From Agrobacterium larrymoorei (GTDB lineage Bacteria > Pseudomonadota > Alphaproteobacteria > Rhizobiales > Rhizobiaceae), in assembly GCF_013322225.1 (NCBI RefSeq), contig NZ_JAAMFB010000005.1, positions 62,001 to 126,000 on the forward strand: 64,000 nt of DNA. The letters run 5' to 3'. The translations under genes were made by a program, and so were the position numbers. Each line of letters opens with the position of its first letter. Position 1 is the stretch's first letter. A model generated the notes under the pieces. It saw nothing but the letters and a program-made list of their open reading frames with translations. It searched no databases and was not told the DNA's origin. Positions 36,459-44,954 of the stretch are shown here, piece by piece.

Positions 36459-37481
36459 TCAGCGTGGTGTGGGGCCTGTCGACGCTCGCACCACGAGTTC
36501 TGCCTTCCATAATTCCTGAAACGGCTCCATGCGCCCGGTCTTGATCTGCGCGATCAACCGTTCGGCCACGCGAAGTCCCGCAGCACGCAGCGATGACCGC
36601 GTCGTCGTCAGTGGCACGGAGAAATTCACAGGCTTGAGCAACGGCAAAACGTCGTCATGGGCAATCAGCGAAATATCGCGCCCGGGCTTTAAGCCTCGCT
36701 GGTTGAGCGAACGTATCGCCCCGAGCGCAAGTGCCGTGGAGGCGCAGAGAACGGCGGTCGGTTTCCTAGACTGGTCGAGCAACCGCTCCATCGTGAGGAA
36801 CCCGGCCTCATCCGTCATCACACTATGGCTGACATTGTCAGGATCAAGCGAATGTCCCTGATCGGCAAGCGCCGATTTCACGCCGCGATAGCGCCGGAAC
36901 GTGAAGTCATATCCTTCCGGCCCGTTCAAAAGCGCAATATTTTCATGGCCGAGCTGGAGCAGCAGTGACGCCGCATCGTGGAACGCACCCTCATTGTCCA
37001 CATCGAGAAAGGGATAATCCGGCTCCACACCCCAGGACCGGCCATGCACCATGAAGGGGATCGAAAGGCTTTGCATCATCGCGATGCGGCTGTCGTTCTT
37101 CTTCATATAGGCGAGATAAATGCCGTCCACGCGCCCGCTTGCCGCCAGCTCCTTAAGTGCGCTTTCCTCGTCCTTGGGATCAGTCGGCATGATGACGAGG
37201 TGAAACCCTTCGCGTGCCGAAACCTCGCCAAGTCCGCTCAGAAACTCTCCGAAATGCACATCCGACTGATGTTCAGGGCCGGTTGGCATGACCAGGCCGA
37301 TGGAGCCCACCTTGCCGGTCGCAAGCCGTTGCGCGGCAGCATTGGGGCGATAGCCGGTGCGCTGCGCGGCCTCGATGATCTTCTTTCGTGTTTCCGCGTT
37401 CACTTCGGGATAGCCGTTGAGGGCGCGGCTGATGGTTGTCTGAGAAATACCGAGTAACTGCGATAATTGCTTCAGGTTCAC
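36459..37481 (-). CDS. aglR: LacI-family repressor of the alpha-glucoside operon, AglR
   Basis: 340 residues from GTG 37481. N-terminal LacI helix-turn-helix NLKQLSQLLGISQTTISRALNGYPEVNAETRKKIIEAAQRTGYRPNAAAQRLATG, then a periplasmic-binding-protein-like effector domain. GGAGGAGG lies about 7 nt before the GTG and decides the start; the upstream extension to 37550 has no family match. Divergent from aglE, with two operator-like palindromes in the shared 291-bp region. Confidence 0.92.
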   Translation of the reverse strand: MNLKQLSQLLGISQTTISRALNGYPEVNAETRKKIIEAAQRTGYRPNAAAQRLATGKVGSIGLVMPTGPEHQSDVHFGEFLSGLGEVSAREGFHLVIMPTDPKDEESALKELAASGRVDGIYLAYMKKNDSRIAMMQSLSIPFMVHGRSWGVEPDYPFLDVDNEGAFHDAASLLLQLGHENIALLNGPEGYDFTFRRYRGVKSALADQGHSLDPDNVSHSVMTDEAGFLTMERLLDQSRKPTAVLCASTALALGAIRSLNQRGLKPGRDISLIAHDDVLPLLKPVNFSVPLTTTRSSLRAAGLRVAERLIAQIKTGRMEPFQELWKAELVVRASTGPTPR

Positions 37482-37547
37482 GTCGCAGCCTCCTCCACCA
37501 TCGTTCTGAATTTTGCCGAGATCGGAAAAGGCTCCTCCTACCGTCTC

Positions 37548-37559
37548 CAAACCGCTTTG
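37548..37559. promoter_or_regulatory. AglR operator candidate O2
   Basis: CCAAACCGCTTTGAA context; the 12-bp core CAAACCGCTTTG is a palindrome with a mismatched central pair. It repeats the site at 37709-37720 with one base change, on the aglR side of the shared promoter region. Confidence 0.65.
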
Positions 37560-37670
37560 AACGCTATCAATTGTCTATCATAGTCACAATCTGAAAATGC
37601 TCGCCGCAGTGCAATTAATTTGTTTTGCACTGCGGAACCGACAAGAACAGGTTGTAGTTGATGAAGGCTC

Positions 37671-37720
37671 TTGACTCTCTTTGATCCTCAATGAGATGAA
37701 TAGCCAGCCAAAGCGCTTTG
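37671..37720 (+). promoter_or_regulatory. aglE promoter with AglR operator candidate O1
   Basis: TTGACT at 37671-37676 is a good -35; a weak -10 (AGATGA) follows at 17 nt. Just downstream lies CAAAGCGCTTTG (37709-37720), a perfect 12-bp palindrome with the central CG typical of LacI-family operators. It sits about 50 nt before the aglE start, where bound repressor would block transcription. Confidence 0.6.
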
Positions 37721-37772
37721 AATTATGAAATTGCAAAGGCCAAGCCTTGTTCTGTGATGGGAGGTAGATCAC

Positions 37773-39134
37773 ATGAAAAAGACATTCTGGACAACAGTCG
37801 CTATTGCCACGCTTATTGCTGGCGGTTCATTCGCGGCAGAGTTGAAGTTCAAGCCGGGTGAAGACAGCAAGTTCAACTGGAAGAGCTACGAGGACTACAA
37901 AGCCGCCAATGCCAGCCTGAAGGGCGAAACGCTGACGATCTTTGGCCCATGGCGCGGCGAAGATGAGGCGCTGTTCCAGTCGGTTCTCGCCTATTTTGCC
38001 GACGCGACCGGCGTCAATGTCCGTTACTCCTCCTCGGAAAACTATGAGCAGCAGATCGTTATCGATACGCAGGCCGGTTCTCCGCCAAACGTCGCGATCC
38101 TGCCGCAGCCGGGACTTCTCGCCGATCTCGCAGCCAAGGGTCTGCTGACGCCGTTGGGCGATGAGACCGCGAACTGGGTGAAGGAAAATTACGGTGCCGG
38201 TCAGTCCTGGGTGGATCTCGGCATCTATCCAGGCAAGGATGGAAACAAGGCCTATTTCGCATTTCCCTTCAAGGCGGACGTGAAGTCGCTGGTCTGGTAC
38301 GTGCCTGAAAACTTCGAGGAGGCAGGATACGAAGTTCCAAAGACCATGGAAGACCTCGTCAAGCTTTCCGACCAGATCGTTGCCGATGGCGGCACGCCAT
38401 GGTGCATCGGTCTCGGCTCCGGCGGTGCGACCGGCTGGCCGGGTACGGACTGGGTGGAAGACTTCATGCTGCGCACGCAGCCGCTCGACGTCTACCTGCA
38501 ATGGACCAAGAACGAGGTGAAGTTCAACGATCCGCGCGTGGTTGCGGCCATCGAGGAATTCGGCAAGTTCGCCAAGAACGACAAATATGTATCCGGCGGC
38601 GTCGCAGCCGTTGCCTCCACCGACTTCCGCGATAGCCCGAAGGGCCTCTTTGACATTCCGCCGAAGTGCTACCTGCACCGTCAGGCCTCCTTCATTCCAT
38701 CCTTCTTCCCGGAGGGAACGAAGGTCGGTACGGATGTCGATTTCTTCTACATGCCGACATTCGCGTCGAAGCCTGAGCTTGGAAAGCCGGTTCTCGGTGC
38801 CGGAACGCTGTTCACCATTACCAAGGATTCCAAGGCGGCCCGCGCTCTGGTCGAATTCCTGAAGACGCCGATTGCCCATGAAGTCTGGATGGCGCAGTCC
38901 GGCTTCCTGACACCGTACAAAAAGGTCAATCTGGATACCTATGCCAGCGACCAGACCAAGCGTCAGGGTGAAATCCTGACCACGGCGACCAGCTTTGGCT
39001 TCGACGGTTCGGACCTCATGCCCGGCAAGATCGGTGCCGGTGCATTCTGGACGGGCATGGTGGATTTCGTCGGTGGCAAGTCTGCCCAGCAGGTCGGTGA
39101 CGACATCCAGAAGGCTTGGGACGGCCTCAAGTAA
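37773..39134 (+). CDS. aglE: Alpha-glucoside ABC transporter substrate-binding protein AglE
   Basis: 453 residues, family-1 solute-binding protein with signal peptide MKKTFWTTVAIATLIAGGSFA. Binds sucrose, trehalose or maltose-type alpha-glucosides in the periplasm. Segments SSSENYEQQIVIDTQAGSPPNVAILPQPGLLADLAAKG and GTPWCIGLGSGGATGWPGTDWVED fit AglE. GGGAGG precedes the ATG. First gene of aglEFGAK. Confidence 0.95.
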   Translation: MKKTFWTTVAIATLIAGGSFAAELKFKPGEDSKFNWKSYEDYKAANASLKGETLTIFGPWRGEDEALFQSVLAYFADATGVNVRYSSSENYEQQIVIDTQAGSPPNVAILPQPGLLADLAAKGLLTPLGDETANWVKENYGAGQSWVDLGIYPGKDGNKAYFAFPFKADVKSLVWYVPENFEEAGYEVPKTMEDLVKLSDQIVADGGTPWCIGLGSGGATGWPGTDWVEDFMLRTQPLDVYLQWTKNEVKFNDPRVVAAIEEFGKFAKNDKYVSGGVAAVASTDFRDSPKGLFDIPPKCYLHRQASFIPSFFPEGTKVGTDVDFFYMPTFASKPELGKPVLGAGTLFTITKDSKAARALVEFLKTPIAHEVWMAQSGFLTPYKKVNLDTYASDQTKRQGEILTTATSFGFDGSDLMPGKIGAGAFWTGMVDFVGGKSAQQVGDDIQKAWDGLK

Positions 39135-39145
39135 TCGAGACTTCC

Positions 39146-39172
39146 GCCCGGCAGTGGTCGCCATTGCCGGGC
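39146..39172 (+). other. Stem-loop between aglE and aglF
   Basis: GCCCGGCA (39146-39153) pairs with TGCCGGGC (39165-39172) 12 nt after the aglE stop. No full U-tract follows. Hairpins here often let the binding-protein gene be expressed above the downstream permeases. Confidence 0.6.
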
Positions 39173-39246
39173 CGTTCCTCTGCAAATGCTTCGCTGAAGT
39201 CTTGAGTGGCGGGCATCGCATAAAAACGGAATACGGGGAGGGAATT

Positions 39247-40260
39247 ATGATTACCCAGATCGTCTCGGCACTCGGCGTCGTGATCGTCGGCGTGTTTGCC
39301 TGCGCCGCCTATTACTGGCTGTCCGATAAAGCGCTTCAGCTCATCTTTCCGGTGAGGGATGGCGATGTCATCCACGCATCACGCAATCTGAACAGACGTG
39401 CGGCGGTGCGGCCATGGCTCTTCATCGGCCCGGCGCTGCTGCTTCTGGCCGTTTACCTCGTCTATCCCGTCATCGCGACCTTCATCCTGTCCTTCTATGA
39501 CAGAACCGGCACAAATCCCGTCGGCCTCGCCAATTATCGTTGGGCGCTTTATGACGCCGGTTTCCGTCAGTCGATCTTCAACAACATTCTCTGGCTTGCG
39601 GTCGTGCCTGCCGCCTGCACCTTCCTCGGTCTCGTCATTGCCGTCATGACCGACCGCATCTGGTGGGGCAATATCGCCAAATCCATCGTCTTCATGCCTA
39701 TGGCGATTTCCTTCGTCGGTGCCTCCGTTATCTGGAAGTTCATCTATGAATATCGCGGCGAGGGGCAGACGCAGATCGGCCTGCTGAACGCCATCGTCGA
39801 GTTCTTCGGCGGCACTCCGGAAGTGTGGATCTCCATGCCCTTCTGGAACAACTTCTTCCTCATGGTCATCCTCATCTGGATCCAGACCGGCTTTGCCATG
39901 GTCATCCTGTCTGCGGCGCTGCGCGGCATACCGGAAGAAACCGTCGAAGCTGCTGTGATCGATGGCGCAAACGGCTGGCAGATTTTCTGGAAAATCCTCG
40001 TTCCGCAAATCTGGGGCACCATCGCCGTGGTCTGGACGACCATCACCATTCTTGTCCTCAAAGTCTTCGATATCGTGCTGACCATGACCAACGGCCAGTG
40101 GAACACCATGGTTCTGGCCAACCTCATGTTCGACTGGATGTTCCGTGGCGGCGGGGATAGCGGGCGAAGTGCCGTCATCGCGCTCATCATCATGGCTGCC
40201 GTTACGCCGATCATGATCTGGAATATTCGCCAGGCAAACCGCGAGATGGAGGGCCGCTGA
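39247..40260 (+). CDS. aglF: Alpha-glucoside ABC transporter permease AglF
   Basis: 337 residues, MalF-type permease with an extra N-terminal helix (MITQIVSALGVVIVGVFACAAYYWLS) and six further helices. The EAA loop is EETVEAAVIDGANGWQIFWKILVPQIW. The start at 39247, preceded by GGGGAGGGA, is used; the frame is open back into aglE. 1 nt separates it from aglG. Confidence 0.94.
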   Translation: MITQIVSALGVVIVGVFACAAYYWLSDKALQLIFPVRDGDVIHASRNLNRRAAVRPWLFIGPALLLLAVYLVYPVIATFILSFYDRTGTNPVGLANYRWALYDAGFRQSIFNNILWLAVVPAACTFLGLVIAVMTDRIWWGNIAKSIVFMPMAISFVGASVIWKFIYEYRGEGQTQIGLLNAIVEFFGGTPEVWISMPFWNNFFLMVILIWIQTGFAMVILSAALRGIPEETVEAAVIDGANGWQIFWKILVPQIWGTIAVVWTTITILVLKVFDIVLTMTNGQWNTMVLANLMFDWMFRGGGDSGRSAVIALIIMAAVTPIMIWNIRQANREMEGR

Positions 40261-40261
40261 T

Positions 40262-41422
40262 ATGAGCATTGCAACCCGCATCCGCCGCATCGGCCTGCCG
40301 CGCCTCATCGTCCATATCAGCGTGCTTTTCGTCGTCATCCTCTGGCTTTTGCCGACGCTCGGCATTCTCGTCAGCTCTTTGCGCGACAAGGACCAGATCA
40401 CTGTTTCAGGCTGGTGGACGGCCTTCTCCAGTTCCAGCCAGACGCAGGCCTTGCGCTTGGGCGATCCTTCTACCCAAACCCAGCAAGGCGACCGCTTCGT
40501 CATTGCCGGTAACGTCTTCGGCGAAGGCAAGAGCGGCAATGTCTCGGCTTTCGGCGTGCGTGTGCAGGAGCCGACCGCATTCGACGCTGGTGAAACCGCC
40601 GATCTGGGCGATGGCGAAACGCTGCTCGTCAACAAGGACGGCAGCTACCAGTACAGCAAAAATGCAAGCTTCGAAGGCTCGCGCGCCAAGCGCGTCTATG
40701 TGGCAGTTGCCACACCGCCGATCTTCACACTGGACAACTACCGCACCGTCCTGACGTCGGAGGGTATCGGCCAGTCCTTCGTCAACTCGCTGACGGTGGC
40801 GATCCCCGCCACGATCATCCCGATCCTGATTGCGGCCTTTGCGGCTTATGCGCTTTCGTGGATGAAGTTCAGCGGGCGCTCGCTGATGATCGCGCTCGTT
40901 GTAGGCCTTATCGTCGTGCCTTTGCAGATGTCGCTCATTCCGTTGCTTCAGCTTTATAACTGGATCGGCAATGTCTTCGGCGTCCCATCGAAAACCTATG
41001 CCGGTATTTGGCTCGCACATACCGCCTTTGGCCTGCCGCTCGCCATCTATCTACTTCGCAACTATATTTCCGGTCTGCCGAAGGAAATCATCGAGAGCGC
41101 GCGTGTCGATGGTGCAAGCGATTTCGAAATCTTCGTCAAGATCATCCTGCCGCTGTCCTTCCCGGCACTTGCCTCCTTCGCCATCTTCCAGTTCCTCTGG
41201 ACGTGGAACGACCTGCTCGTCGCTATGGTCTTCCTCGGTACGCAGAAGGATGAGTTGGTGTTGACGGGTGCGTTGAATGCGCTGCTTGGTTCGCGCGGCG
41301 GCAATTGGGAAATCCTCACCGCATCGGCCTTCGTCACCATCGTCGTGCCGCTTTGCGTCTTCTTTGCGCTCCAACGTTACCTTGTGCGCGGCCTGCTCGC
41401 AGGCTCCGTCAAGGGAGGCTGA
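40262..41422 (+). CDS. aglG: Alpha-glucoside ABC transporter permease AglG
   Basis: 386 residues, MalG-type permease. EAA loop PKEIIESARVDGASDFEIFVKIILPLSFPALASF. About 90 residues longer than MalG because of a hydrophilic periplasmic insertion between helix 1 and the rest (about residues 45-145, including LVNKDGSYQYSKNASFEGS). That feature is shared by AglG proteins as far as I recall. Confidence 0.94.
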   Translation: MSIATRIRRIGLPRLIVHISVLFVVILWLLPTLGILVSSLRDKDQITVSGWWTAFSSSSQTQALRLGDPSTQTQQGDRFVIAGNVFGEGKSGNVSAFGVRVQEPTAFDAGETADLGDGETLLVNKDGSYQYSKNASFEGSRAKRVYVAVATPPIFTLDNYRTVLTSEGIGQSFVNSLTVAIPATIIPILIAAFAAYALSWMKFSGRSLMIALVVGLIVVPLQMSLIPLLQLYNWIGNVFGVPSKTYAGIWLAHTAFGLPLAIYLLRNYISGLPKEIIESARVDGASDFEIFVKIILPLSFPALASFAIFQFLWTWNDLLVAMVFLGTQKDELVLTGALNALLGSRGGNWEILTASAFVTIVVPLCVFFALQRYLVRGLLAGSVKGG

Positions 41423-41430
41423 TCGATCCC

Positions 41431-43128
41431 ATGAATGTCCAGATGAATGCTCATACCCAACAGGATACTGCGATGACTGATAGTGTTTCCTCCGCTCTGA
41501 AAGCAGACAAGGACTGGTGGCGCGGCGCCGTCATCTATCAGATCTACCCGCGCTCCTATCAGGACTCCAATGGCGATGGCATCGGCGACCTGAAGGGCAT
41601 CACGTCCCGCCTCGAGCACATCGCAAATCTCGGTGCGGATGCCATCTGGATTTCGCCTTTCTTCACCTCACCGATGAAGGATTTCGGCTACGACGTATCA
41701 AATTACGTCGATGTCGACCCGATGTTCGGCACGCTCGCCGATTTCGACGGGCTGATCGCGGAAGCTCATCGCCTCGGCATCCGGGTGATGATCGACCTCG
41801 TTCTTTCGCACACGTCGGATCAGCATCCATGGTTCGTGGAAAGCCGCTCCAGCCGCCAGAACCCGAAGTCGGACTGGTATGTGTGGAGCGATGGCAAGCC
41901 GGATGGCACGCCTCCTAACAACTGGCTCTCCATCTTCGGTGGAGCCGGCTGGCAGTGGGACCCGACGCGCATGCAATATTACATGCACAACTTCCTCACC
42001 TCGCAGCCGGATCTCAATCTGCATAACCCGGACGTGCAGGAAGAGCTGCTGAACATCACCCGCTTCTGGCTGAAGCGCGGCGTCGATGGCTTCCGCCTCG
42101 ATACGATCAACTTCTATTTCCACGACGAGCAACTGCGCGATAACCCGGCCCTTGCGCCGGAGCGCCGCAACGCCTCGACCGCGCCAGCGGTCAACCCCTA
42201 TAATTTCCAGGAGCATATCTACGACAAGAACCGCCCGGAGAACCTTGAATTCCTCAAGCGCTTCCGCGCTGTTTTGGACGAATTCCCGGATATTGCAGCG
42301 GTGGGTGAAGTGGGCGACAGCCAGCGCGGTCTGGAAATCGTCGGTGAATACACCTCCGGCGATGACAAGATGCAGATGTGTTACGCCTTCGAATTCCTGG
42401 CACCGGACGCGCTGACCCCGCAGCGCATCTCGGATGTTCAGGCAGCGTTTGCGCAGGCTGCGCCCGAGGGCTGGGCCTGCTGGGCGTTTTCCAACCACGA
42501 TGTCGTGCGCCATGTCAGCCGCTGGGGCGAGATCGTCGATGACAAGGATGCCTTCGCCAAGGTTCTCGCCGCATTGCTGATGACCCAGCGCGGTTCGGTC
42601 TGCATCTATGAGGGCGAGGAGCTTGGCCTGACGGAAGCGGAGATCGATTTCGAGCATCTGCAGGACCCATACGGCATTCAGTTCTGGCCGGAATTCAAGG
42701 GCCGCGATGGTTGCCGCACGCCGATGGTGTGGGATGCAGGCCATGCACAGGCCGGTTTCTCCACATCGGATAAGACCTGGCTGCCAATTCCGACCGAACA
42801 CAAGATGCGCGCCGTCAGCGCCCAGCAGGGCAATGAGGCCTCGGTCCTTGAACACTACCGCCGCTTCCTGGCGTTCAGAAAGCAGCACCCGGCCTTCGCC
42901 AAGGGCAAGATCGAGTTCCATGAGGCCGATGCCACGATTTCGAGCTACAGCCGCATTCTGGGCAATGAGACGATCCTTTGCCTGTTCAATCTCTCGGCAT
43001 TGCCCGCAAAGGCCGAACTGCCGCAAGGCCGGTGGGACGTGCTGGATGGGCATGGCTTCAAGGCAGAATTGAACGACAACACAGTTGAACTTCCGGCATG
43101 GGGCGCATTCTTCGCCCGCCACGCGTAA
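41431..43128 (+). CDS. aglA: Alpha-glucosidase AglA (GH13)
   Basis: 565 residues, cytoplasmic oligo-1,6-glucosidase/alpha-glucosidase family. Hydrolyses imported alpha-glucosides to glucose and partner sugar. GH13 regions: WWRGAVIYQIYPRSYQDSNGDGIGDLKGI, MIDLVLSHTSDQHPW, the nucleophile region GVDGFRLDTINFY, the acid AAVGEVGD, and FSNHDVVRH. Start 41431 follows AAGGGAGG by 12 nt; 41473 (ATGACTGAT) would give a 551-residue protein and is also possible. Lies between the permease and ATPase genes. Confidence 0.93.
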   Translation: MNVQMNAHTQQDTAMTDSVSSALKADKDWWRGAVIYQIYPRSYQDSNGDGIGDLKGITSRLEHIANLGADAIWISPFFTSPMKDFGYDVSNYVDVDPMFGTLADFDGLIAEAHRLGIRVMIDLVLSHTSDQHPWFVESRSSRQNPKSDWYVWSDGKPDGTPPNNWLSIFGGAGWQWDPTRMQYYMHNFLTSQPDLNLHNPDVQEELLNITRFWLKRGVDGFRLDTINFYFHDEQLRDNPALAPERRNASTAPAVNPYNFQEHIYDKNRPENLEFLKRFRAVLDEFPDIAAVGEVGDSQRGLEIVGEYTSGDDKMQMCYAFEFLAPDALTPQRISDVQAAFAQAAPEGWACWAFSNHDVVRHVSRWGEIVDDKDAFAKVLAALLMTQRGSVCIYEGEELGLTEAEIDFEHLQDPYGIQFWPEFKGRDGCRTPMVWDAGHAQAGFSTSDKTWLPIPTEHKMRAVSAQQGNEASVLEHYRRFLAFRKQHPAFAKGKIEFHEADATISSYSRILGNETILCLFNLSALPAKAELPQGRWDVLDGHGFKAELNDNTVELPAWGAFFARHA

Positions 43129-43149
43129 ATCGACAGGGAGGAACATCGC

Positions 43150-44238
43150 ATGACTGGCCTTATTCTGAAGGACATCCGCAAAGCCTACGGTCAGGTGAAG
43201 GTCCTGCACGGCATCGATCTCGACATCAAACAGGGCGAGTTCATCGTTTTCGTCGGCCCCTCCGGCTGTGGCAAGTCCACCTTGCTCAGAATGATCGCAG
43301 GTCTGGAGGAAATCACCGGCGGCGAGATGTACATCGACGGCAAGCTGGTGAATGAAATCCCGCCATCGCGTCGCGGCATCGCCATGGTGTTCCAGTCCTA
43401 CGCGCTCTACCCGCATATGACGGTCTATGACAACATGGCCTTCGGCATGAAGATCGCCAAGGAAAGCAAACAGGAGATCGACCGGCGCGTACGCGCCGCT
43501 GCCGACATTCTGCAGCTGACGCAATATCTTGAACGCCTCCCCAAGGCGCTCTCCGGCGGCCAGCGCCAGCGTGTCGCCATCGGTCGCGCCATCTGCCGTA
43601 ACCCGAAAGTCTTCCTCTTCGACGAGCCGCTGTCCAACCTCGATGCCGCTCTGCGTGTCGCCACGCGCATCGAGATCGCCAAGCTCAGCGAGAAAATGGC
43701 CGATACCACCATGATCTACGTAACGCACGATCAGGTGGAAGCCATGACGCTGGCAGACCGCATCGTCGTGCTGAATGGCGGCAAGGTGGAGCAGGTGGGT
43801 GAACCGCTGGAGCTTTACGAGAACCCGGCAAACCTCTTCGTTGCCCGCTTCATCGGCTCTCCGGCTATGAACATCATTCCCGCCACGGTGCGCCGTGCAG
43901 GTCAGGAAACTGCCATCGAATTGTCAGGTGGAAAGACCCTGACGCTGGCCATCCCCACGGTCGAGAGCGAGGTTGGCAAGGCAGCGTCCTTCGGCGTGCG
44001 CCCGGAGGATCTGACCATCGTATTGGGTGATGACTACCTGCTGGAGGGCAAGGTGTCTATCGTGGAAGCCCTCGGTGAAGTGACCCTTCTCTACCTTGAA
44101 GCGCCGAACGGGCAGGAGCCGATCATCGTCAAGATACCGGGCATCGTCCCAGTAAAGAAAGGTGATGTTCTTCGTTTCGCTGCACCGGCTGAAAAACTGC
44201 ATCTCTTTGATGCGGAAGGGCGCTCCTACAAGAACTAG
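43150..44238 (+). CDS. aglK: Alpha-glucoside ABC transporter ATPase AglK
   Basis: 362 residues, MalK/UgpC type. Walker A GPSGCGKST (36-44), signature LSGGQRQRVAIGRAI, Walker B VFLFDEPLSNLD, H-loop YVTHDQVEAMTLADRIVV, and the C-terminal TOBE/regulatory domain. Energises AglFG. Last gene of the operon; a hairpin at 44324-44353 follows but has no U-tract. Confidence 0.95.
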   Translation: MTGLILKDIRKAYGQVKVLHGIDLDIKQGEFIVFVGPSGCGKSTLLRMIAGLEEITGGEMYIDGKLVNEIPPSRRGIAMVFQSYALYPHMTVYDNMAFGMKIAKESKQEIDRRVRAAADILQLTQYLERLPKALSGGQRQRVAIGRAICRNPKVFLFDEPLSNLDAALRVATRIEIAKLSEKMADTTMIYVTHDQVEAMTLADRIVVLNGGKVEQVGEPLELYENPANLFVARFIGSPAMNIIPATVRRAGQETAIELSGGKTLTLAIPTVESEVGKAASFGVRPEDLTIVLGDDYLLEGKVSIVEALGEVTLLYLEAPNGQEPIIVKIPGIVPVKKGDVLRFAAPAEKLHLFDAEGRSYKN

Positions 44239-44477
44239 GCTGTGGAAAGTCACGCATTCTTAACCCTGGCTTCAAGCAACAGGAAATCCGCCAGAAACTT
44301 TTACGCCACTGTTTTGTTGATAAATCAGCCGTTTGAACACCCGGGCGGCTGATAAAACAAGGCATTCCGGTATGCCCTTCAAAGCTGTATCCGATGTGTT
44401 TCATATCGAAACGCGAAGATGAATTGTTAATGACTCCAGGCGTAGTATTTTCATCGAAATGTTAGGGGAGTCAGGCC

Positions 44478-44891
44478 GTGAACGCCCGCGCAAGCATCGG
44501 TAAAGCAACGTATCTAAGCAAGGAAGAATCTTTCATGTATGACCGCGAAGCGCGGTTCAAGATGGAAGATACCGCCAATGGTGCGCGTATCGAGTACACC
44601 GAAAAAGCAGTCATGAACATGGCCTCGCGCCGTTGCGACGTCATCAAGATTTCGCAGACCGAAGCAGTTCTCGCGCTCCTGACACAATTCGAACTTCCGA
44701 AACAGTTTTACCTCGACATTCCGGATGCCCGTATCAACAAGATCGGCTGCGTGGTGATGAGGGTCAACGCCAACAACACTATGCAGGTCCGTTTTTTGCG
44801 GATGCTGACGCCAAAGGAGCTGGACAGGATTTTTGTGTTCAGCACCCATCCCGCCCACAGGGATCGCAAGCTCAACATTCGCGCCTGGTGA
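44478..44891 (+). CDS. PilZ-like domain protein
   Basis: 137 residues; the beta-rich middle SRRCDVIKISQTEAVLALL... FYLDIPDARINKIGCVVMRVNANNTMQVRFLRMLTPKELDRIF resembles PilZ domains of rhizobia, which bind cyclic di-GMP. The canonical RxxxR...DxSxxG motif is only partly present, so nucleotide binding is uncertain. GTG 44478 is preceded by AGGGGAG at 7 nt; the ATG at 44535 is an alternative. The 239 bp upstream of it contain no other gene. Confidence 0.65.
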   Translation: MNARASIGKATYLSKEESFMYDREARFKMEDTANGARIEYTEKAVMNMASRRCDVIKISQTEAVLALLTQFELPKQFYLDIPDARINKIGCVVMRVNANNTMQVRFLRMLTPKELDRIFVFSTHPAHRDRKLNIRAW

Positions 44892-44908
44892 ATGTCACAA
44901 ATATCAAG

Positions 44909-44943
44909 AAGGCCGCGTTTCCATCGAAACGCGGCCTTTTTGT
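44909..44943 (+). terminator. Terminator between convergent PilZ-like gene and edd
   Basis: AAGGCCGCGTTTC (44909-44921), 4-nt loop CATC, GAAACGCGGCCTT (44926-44938), then TTTTGTTT: a 13-bp perfect stem. Strong for the + strand; probably also stops the - strand edd operon 12 nt away. Confidence 0.92.
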
Positions 44944-44954
44944 TTGAGCTAACC

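Noticed and set aside
41698..43728. 676-codon open frame opposite aglA and aglK
   Set aside because: Spans two well-supported genes on the other strand; no family resemblance.
44324..44353. Stem ATCAGCCG/CGGCTGAT after aglK as a terminator
   Set aside because: Stem is only 8 bp with a 14-nt loop and neither strand has a T-run; may be chance or a protein site.
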